Source of the DNA: Anthoceros angustus | Taxonomy: Eukaryota > Streptophyta > Anthocerotopsida > Anthocerotales > Anthocerotaceae | NCBI GenBank assembly: GCA_010909165.1 | Contig: MU008150.1 | Span: forward strand, 310,001-374,000 | Reading direction: 5' to 3' | DNA: 64,000 nt | Shown here: one piece after another, positions 57,063-64,000 of the stretch | Layout of the letters: each line of letters starts with the position of its first letter | Position numbering within the stretch: the stretch's first letter is position 1 | Made by a program: the position numbers and the translations under genes | The notes under the pieces: model-generated | Told to the model about the DNA's origin: nothing | What the model saw: the letters and a program-made list of their open reading frames with translations, nothing else | Database searches by the model: none

Positions 57063-60000
57063 GTGTCACCCCATTCTAATGCGCACCGCCTCGCTGGGCA
57101 GCACCGAGTTCGCACCTCCGCCTCGCCCATCCATCTTCCCCTACCGGCCCGCCGGGCTTGGGTTTGCCGCCACCGCGGTTCGCTGCACCTCTTCTTCTTC
57201 CGTCCACAGGACCCACGCCTCCCGCTCCACACAATGAGCTCGACCAACTCGCCTCGAGAGTGGCGCCTCCTCGCCGCAGCTTGCGCCTCCCCAACGACGC
57301 TCAATCTTTTTGGCGCTGGCCGAGTCAAAGATCATCGTGTCGATGTGGACATCGATGTACATTTGGTATGGCCCGCTCTTGTCCACGCCTTCAACACCTA
57401 CAACCCCAACCCATCATGCGCCTATTAGCATTGTTGTCAATCCCATCCGCAACCAAAGAGCAACCACATTGTGCCATTACTACCTGGAATTCGTCAGATT
57501 TCGCCTTGCCCCTCCACACCTCCTCGCCATTCACCCCCACAATCACGCTTCTTCCGGCCAGTGGCATCCACTCCGGAGTGCTCAAGCATAACCTCCTCTG
57601 TTCAAGGTCACCGCGCTGTGTGTCGGCCTCGCCACCACTGCCCTAGTCACCTCCTCCCACCACGATCAAGTGAGGCAGGGAGGAGGAGCCGCGCCTCCCG
57701 GCCAGCCTCCCTGCAGCCCACCGGCCGGGCAAAGTGCAGCCACACTGGCACCCCTGGGCTGCCCACGCAGCGGAGGAGGGTTGGACGCCGCCACATGCAC
57801 CCTCCCGGTGGTGGGCCGCAAGTCGACGCAGCCGCAGACCATCTTGACCATCCGGATGCACCATAGCCCCACAGAATCGAGGTGCACTGGCCGCACCTTG
57901 CCCCTGGTTTGTGTGCATGCGGCCGCATAGGGCCTCCAGTGTCTGCTCATGGCAGTGGCGGGCGCACTAGCCGCCACCGAGCCTCCCCATCTCCTCCTCC
58001 GGCCGGGCAATGACGCTAGCATTAGCACCACGCCAGCCGCTGTGGCGGTCAGTCTGTGGTGGTCTTGGTCCCGGCAGGCCGGATTGGCGCCATGGCGCTT
58101 TGAGCCTGGGGAGCCAGCAGCGCCTCCTCCTCCTCCTCCAACGCATCAATGGCAGAGGCCGGGAGTTCGCACCTCCGCCTCCCATCCATCTTCCCCCTCT
58201 AGGCGTCCCGGGCTTGGGTTGCCGCCACCGCGGTTCGGCTGCACCCTCTTCTTCTTAATCCCACAGGACCCACGCCTCCCGGGCCCACAATGAGCTCGAC
58301 CAACTCGCCTGAGAGTGCCTCCTCCTCGCCGCAGCTTGCGCCTCCCCAACGACGCTCAATCTGGCCTGGAGCGTCAAAGATCAGTACATCGATGTGGACA
58401 CATCAGTGTACATTTGGTATGGCCTGCTCTTGTCCACGCCTTCAACACCTACAACCCCCAACCCATCATGCAGCTATTAGCATTGTTGTCAATCCCATCC
58501 GCAACCAAAGAGCAACCACATTGTGCCATTACCATCGGAGTCGTCCGAGATTTCGCCCCCTTGCCCCTCCACACCTCCCTCGCCATTCAATTCCCCACAG
58601 CCGCTGCCCGTGTGGCATCCACTCCCGGAGTGCCTCGCCACAACCTCCTTGTGGCCGGGCGCCGGTGTCGGCCTCGCCACCTCGGCCCTAGTCACCTCCT
58701 CCACCCACAAGGCGGAGGCACGGGCAGAGGAGGAGCTGCCTCCTCCCGTGGCTAGCCTCCCGCAGCCAGGCCGGCAAAGTGTAATACACTGCACCCTTGG
58801 CTGCCGTCAGCGGAGGAGGGTTGGACGCCGCCACATGCACCCTCCCGGTGGTGTGTCCGGCCGCACCGCAGCCCCGCACTCTGACCATCCGGATGCACCG
58901 TAGCAACAGAATCGAGGTGCACTGGCCGCACCTGCCCCTGGTTTGTGCACGCGCGGCTGCACACCTCTGGTGAACCGCGGCCGCAGTGGCTAGTGGCGCC
59001 GGGCGCCTCCGAGCCCCCATCTCCTCCGGCCGGCAATGACGCACTTCGCACCACGCCAGCGTGGCGGGCGTTGTCCGTGGTGTTGCCTCCTCCGGCAGAC
59101 CGGATTGGCGCCATGGCGCTTGAGCCTGGGGAGCGCCGCAGCAGCGCCTCCTCCTCCTCCTCCTCCAACGCATCAATGGCAGAGGCCGGGGAGGTCGCCA
59201 CCACGCCCACCACCCACGCTGGTAGCATCCTCCATGGCGCAATCCTCCACCGCCATGGTCGCGGGCGCCACAACTCGACCTCCATCTCCTCTCTTCGCCA
59301 TCGCCGCCCATGCCTCCTCCGTTCGGAGTTGAAAATGGAGGGACACTCCACAATGTGCACTTCCTTGTACCAAGGCCAAATGCTTCAAACTTGCGTCCCA
59401 AAATGTGGTGGATGCCAAGTGGTGCTTGTGCTCCGGTCGTGAGCTGCACTTTGTAAGCCCGGTCGGCGGTTGCATGGCACCCCTCGCACACCGCAGTGAA
59501 GATGAGGTTGCCATTGCCACTCCCTGCCTGCCGCTTTCAGCGATCGCAATTGTTGACCGCCGGTCATAAGTAGCTGCCACTCTCACTGCCCGTTTGCCGC
59601 AATTGCATCGTTTGCTGCCTTCTCAGGCATGAGCATTCATTATACCAGTTTATATCCAGGCCTTGGTTTAGCATACCGACACATGGGAAACCTGACTGCT
59701 GCATTGAAGGTACTCTGACTACCCCAGTCAAATCATGTTCTTCACCTTGTGTCCATGGTCTTGATAGGGTTCGTGTTTCATAGGCTTATAGTGGAGGCCG
59801 GGTCCGCGGATGCACCAGAGCCCAACAGAATCGAGGTGCACTGGCCGCACCCTGGTTTGTGCAACATGCGGCTTGCACACCGGCCTCCGTAGCAAATCAG
59901 TGGCGGGCGCACTAGGCCGCCACCGAGCCCCCATCTCCTCCGGCCGGCAATGACGCTAGCACCATCGCCCACGCCGCTGCGGGCGGTCAGTCTGTGGTGG

Positions 60001-60740
60001 TGCGCCGCCTCCCGGCAAAGACCGGATTGGCGCCATGGCGCTTGGAGCCTGGGGGGGAGCGCTCGCAGCAGGCGCCTCCTCCTCCTCCTCCTCCTCCAAC
60101 GCATCAATGGCAGAGGCCGGGGGGAGGTCGTCCACGCCCTCCAGCTCACCCACGCTTGGTGTAGCATCCTCCATGGCGCAATCCTCCACCGCCATGGTCG
60201 CGGGCGCCCACAACTCGACCTCCATCTCCTCTCCTTCGCCATCGCCGCCCATGCCTCCTCTGGTTGCTGGAGTTGAAAATGGAGGGACACTCCACAACAG
60301 GCACTTCCTTGTACCAAGGCCAAATGCTTTCGAAACTTGCGTCCCAAAAATGTGGTGGATGCCAAGTGGTGTGCTTGCTTGTGCTCCCAAAGAACATCGC
60401 CATTGCCACAACCCTAGCAATGGCTGTATGGCGTACCGCACCGCCGCCGCGGTGAAGATGAGGTTGCCATTGCCACCGCTCGCCGCCAGATCGCAATTGT
60501 TGACCGCCGGCCATAAGTAGCCACTCTCACCGCCCGCTTGCCGAATTGCATCGCTTTGTCGCCTCGCATGAGCATTCATTATACCGCTATATCCGTGCCT
60601 TGGTTTAGCATACCACATGGGAAACCCCGACCGTGATTGAAGGTACATCACCCTACCAAATCATGTTCTTCACCTTGTGTCCATGGTCTTGATAGGGTTC
60701 GTGTTTCATAGGCTTATAGTGGAGTGCTGGCTGTGGACAG
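57063..60740. repeat. 3.7-kb tandem array of GC-rich units
   Basis: A shared segment (ggcgccatggcgcttgagcc, then cctcctcctcctccaacgca, tcaatggcagaggccgg) recurs at about 58088-58160, 59108-59180 and 60030-60120. Two kinds of unit alternate with it: one type at 57100-57950 and 58160-58910, the other at 59190-59930 and 60120-60740. Within a type, copies differ mostly by short deletions. Minus-strand frames (MASTTFLG-, HYKPMKHEPYQDHGHKVKNM) look like decayed coding repeat, family unknown. Confidence 0.75.
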
Positions 60741-61848
60741 CTGGTCACCTCTTTCCGCTTTACTGGAGAGTGGGGCCATTGTATTGGCCCTGTCAATGTT
60801 GTCGATGGTATCCTAATGCACAAAGTTGCGGGAGTCTTATATTGGGTTCGCACCAATTGCAGAGCTCCACAAGGGGCTATGCCTAGTCACGGGTTTTGGC
60901 TCCATTTGTGGCATTTTTTGTAACTTCACTATGCCTCTTGCACATACGTTATGCAACCAATGACATATAGCACCAAGCGTATGCATGATGCAATGGCACA
61001 AAACCACCCTTGGGAAGATCCAAGTTGAACCCTAAACACTACGCAGAAGTGGGTGAGAGGAAAAAAGTATGTATAATTGTCGTAATTTTGGCAATATGTG
61101 TCTTGGCTGCAACATTTCCTAGGCCTGCTGGCTATGGGGGTGCAGTATGTTCTTGGCTACTTGTTTAACATGTATGTGTGGTGATTGAAATCTTAAAACC
61201 CTAAACACGAAAACATGTGCATGACACAATCGGAGCACCAAGCGTCTGATCGTGTCATAGAAGGTTTTTGCCCTCGTACGAACCTACAGAATTTGATATG
61301 GCACGTATTATAAGTGTATTGTATGCAAGTATGTGGAAGATGCCGTGGCATATTTCCGTAGTGTACACCCCAAAAAAAAAAGTCACACACAGTAGTCTGT
61401 GGAATCTGCGAAAAGTCATTTGTGCGGTCAAAGGCCCATGTACAAGTGAGATGGGTGCGTGGGACAATAGGTTTGGAAAGACATAGGAGGCAACCACCGA
61501 GTATAGTTCTGGAATACCAATGTCCTGAAGGGCCATCTAGTGTGACAGCATACACCATGGACCATATTAGCCCCAGTCGGGTCGTGCACGGGGCAAAAAC
61601 TTTCTATCACACGATGAGAGCGGGGTGTTTGGCATAGCGGGACCGATAATAACAAAATTTACAAGTACTGTTTGTGGACCTTGAAGCGGGGAGCATGGTG
61701 AGCAAGTTGAAATTGGTACAACCGGCTGATGATGGGCTTCACTGCTGTACACAATGTATGACTTTTTCTATGCCATGTATCGTTTGCATTTCTTGTATTG
61801 ACAAACAAGGAGGAGTGGGCTCGAGCGGGAAGCCAGCACAATTGAGGA
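60741..61848. repeat. Dispersed repeat related to window start
   Basis: Bases 61150-61225 match 190-270 (taacatgtatgtgtggt, then aaaccctaaa and gacacaat). Bases 61320-61615 are related to 55.4-55.6 kb. No gene. Confidence 0.6.
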
Positions 61849-62243
61849 CTCACTATACTTCATCTGGTTGCGAATAATGGTCTAAAAGGAGAAACCTTGC
61901 ACAATGTTCTTCATATACCAACGAATCAGGGTCTAGGAGGAGGAACCTCCAACATTGTACTTCCTCTGGTTACGAATCATGGTGTAGAAGGAAAAACCAC
62001 CCACAGTGTACTTCATCTGGCTACGAGTTATGATCTACTAGGAGAATTATCCCAGAATGTACTTCATCTGGCTACGAATCATGGTCTAGAAGGAGAAACA
62101 TCCCACAATGTACTTCATCTGGCTATGAGTTATGGTCTACAAGGAGAAACATCCCAGAATGTACTTCATCTGGTTACGAATTATGGTGTACAAGGGGAAA
62201 CATCCCACAATGTACTTCATGTGGCTATGAATTATGGTCGGAA
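61849..62243 (+). repeat. 51-bp minisatellite, about 7.7 units, with one open frame
   Basis: Each unit encodes a 17-residue peptide of type NVLHLATNHGLEGETSH. From unit 3 on, units alternate between ...TSYD/MSYG... and ...TNHG/TNYG... forms. One frame is open through most of the array, but there is no sign of a surrounding gene. Confidence 0.9.
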
Positions 62244-63060
62244 ATGAGACACCATGCACACCTCCCATGCCATAAACTGTAGCGTGGATGCACAGAATTC
62301 GGTCATACATAGGCTTAGCCTCATGTGGAGCCAAATGGAGAAGCCTTACCTCCATGTTGTACCCACGGTGGCGCAAGAACGAAGCTGGCACGTGGGAGGG
62401 AGACCGGCGAGGCAAGGGCGAACCCTGCAATTTTACATGCCTTTCTCCGAAGGCCACAAATGTCTTGGTTGCGGTCCCCTCGTGACTCGATGTCGTCATG
62501 TTGCTGATGCACAAGAAGATTTCACGATGATGGACACAAAGGTTGTCCTGTCACCCACTTCTGACTACGGTTTAGTGTTGCCTCATCTCATGGCGTTTCC
62601 GTGCTAGTGCATCATGCAATGCTGCGTGCTATACGTCAGCGGTTTCGTTTCAGCGGTGGAAGATGCATTGGGGAGTGAGGAGAAATGACACAAATGGACC
62701 CTAAACCTATGCCTAATCCAACACACCGCACCAATGCATTTGCCCCTTGCACCATTGGTTGGGATAGTCCCGGTATGATGCAATGCCATGTATCGGACTC
62801 ATTTTCAAGACTGACATATCCATTTCTTTCCACGGCGAGGATTCAGAATCGTACAACCGCCACATTTTGGAGGTGCAGGAGGCATTGGGGAAGGACGAGG
62901 AATGACACAAATGGGCCCTAAACCCGTGCCTAGGCGAACACACCGCGCCATTGCATTTGCCCCTTGCACCATTGGTTGGGATAGTCCCGGTAAAATGCAA
63001 TGCCATGTATCGGACTCATTTTGCATACTGACATATCCATTTGTTTTCACAAATTCGCCT
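62244..63060. repeat. Dispersed repeat with internal 217-bp tandem duplication
   Basis: Two units at about 62660-62876 and 62877-63055 share gacacaaatg(g)accctaaac, atttgccccttgcaccattg, gttgggatagtcccggta and atgccatgtatcggactcat. The start of the window (1-60) is a third relative. Confidence 0.8.
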
Positions 63061-63698
63061 GTGCACGAAAGTGGACATCGTTATGCATGTCAGGCAGAGG
63101 GGTCACGAAATTGGCTGGCAAGGATAGCGTGGACCAGACGTTGAACACAAAGCAAATACATTGGGTTTATGCAAGGTTCCGCGCCCGGCTGCGATGTTGG
63201 AATGGAGTTCCCGCTTCTTGACGAATACACATATTGTATGTCTCACCTGAAAACCAAAATCTGACGCATAGAAGGGCATATTGCTGTGATGCATATACGC
63301 CATACGGAGAGGATGCAGGGTCGTGGAACCGACGTATTTGCAAAACGCAAGTACTTCATCTGCCTGCGAATGTTAGTCGCAATTCTACAAAGCCTTCAAG
63401 TTTCATTGCACAATGTGTCATGTGCATCTTGTATATAGGTAAGGAAGAGGGAATTGTTTCTGATGAATCACCCGCCTATACGACGATGGGGTGCTTCGCC
63501 CTTTTTTTTTTGTAACGTATGTTGTTTAGATATGTGCACGCTGCAAATAGCTATTTTCACGGACTAAAACCGAGGTGCCACGAGCCCTATTATGAAATGC
63601 CATATAATGAGATGATTGGACAGGGCAGCATGGACTACGTATTCGACAAAGAGCATAGAGACAGGTTGTCGAAGCAGAGAATAGTATAATGGCTTGAA
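63061..63698. other. Intergenic, no gene recognised
   Basis: Unassigned DNA with a T10 run near 63502. Nothing coding is seen. Confidence 0.4.
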
Positions 63699-63797
63699 TA
63701 GTGTAATTGAACGGCAGTTTGCATATGACAGTGCATAACACATGCAAGATACGTGCGTTCTGCACTGTCATTTGCAAACTGACATTCAATTACACTA
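63699..63797. repeat. Foldback with 37-bp arms and 25-nt loop
   Basis: Arm 63699-63735 pairs with 63761-63797 at 34 of 37 positions; the mismatches are single and spaced. The outer ends are TAGTGTAATTGAA and TTCAATTACACTA. The form would suit a tiny foldback/MITE or a small-RNA hairpin precursor. Confidence 0.8.
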
Positions 63798-64000
63798 TGG
63801 TGCACACGAAGAGCATGGGGAATAAGGTCGCCCACGAGACGTGGGAAACGCTTAGACTGATGTACCGATAGACCAATTTCCGTCCACTATTCTCCATTCG
63901 TGGGGACGTTGATACGGTGCACTGGTGAAAATAATGTGGTGTGAGGATGCACAGTTATATGGAGGGCCAGTAGGAGAGGCAAGTGTAGACAAAGTGTCCG
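63798..64000. other. Window end, nothing recognised
   Basis: About 200 bp with no recognisable feature. Confidence 0.4.

Noticed and set aside
57063-58300. Many Pro/Ala/Arg-rich frames in the GC-rich tandem array
   Set aside because: They overlap on both strands, break between copies, and show no known domain.

Overview
The window is nuclear DNA of a streptophyte (land plant or charophyte-grade alga). It carries split genes with short GT-AG introns (about 35-500 bp) for plant proteins: a Toc34-type chloroplast import receptor, an NHL/LEA2 membrane protein, a SAWADEE-homeodomain (SHH) protein and two calcineurin B-like (CBL) calcium sensors. These sit among many broken transposable elements. 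I cannot name the species. Heavy repeat load, GC-rich repeats and compact genes would fit a non-seed streptophyte, but that is inference.

Layout. 1-3.3 kb: a dispersed repeat, an internally deleted non-LTR retrotransposon (LINE copy A) and two simple repeats. 3.3-6.4 kb: Toc34-type gene flanked by an inverted repeat. 7.3-8.7 kb: four-exon LEA2/NHL gene in AT-rich DNA. 9.7-14.5 kb: tandem duplications and Ty3/gypsy pol debris. 14.9-18.5 kb: LINE copy B between near-perfect 58-bp inverted arms. 18.5-21.6 kb: coiled-coil-coding GC-rich repeat and an array of the palindrome GTCCGGAC. 22.3-25.5 kb: unrecognised multi-exon gene whose 3' end is tandemly duplicated. 25.6-31.8 kb: three tandem, increasingly eroded copies of a gypsy integrase segment, then an LTR-like promoter and an RT/RNase H relic. 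32.5-33.7 kb: LINE copy C.

34-50.5 kb is the gene island: SHH (+), SNAPIN-like BLOC-1 subunit (-), CBL-1 (+), CBL-2 (+) and a 1278-residue coiled-coil protein (-). SNAPIN and CBL-1 share a 0.6 kb divergent promoter. The CBLs have matching exon phases and are paralogs, but CBL-2 has lost most Ca2+ ligands. An LTR-like block between them carries 11 tandem AATAAA-bearing units.

51.6-64 kb is again repetitive: LINE debris, a non-autonomous repeat, a PIF/Harbinger element with transposase and partner relic, a second coiled-coil repeat, a 3.7 kb tandem array, a 51-bp minisatellite and a strong 37-bp-arm foldback. Several tandem arrays, and the broken exons of Toc34, the 23.5 kb gene and the transposase, show many single-base or short deletions. 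That fits deletion-biased noisy-read assembly as well as true decay, so reading-frame losses here should be treated with caution. All coordinates were read by eye and exon edges may be off by one or two bases.
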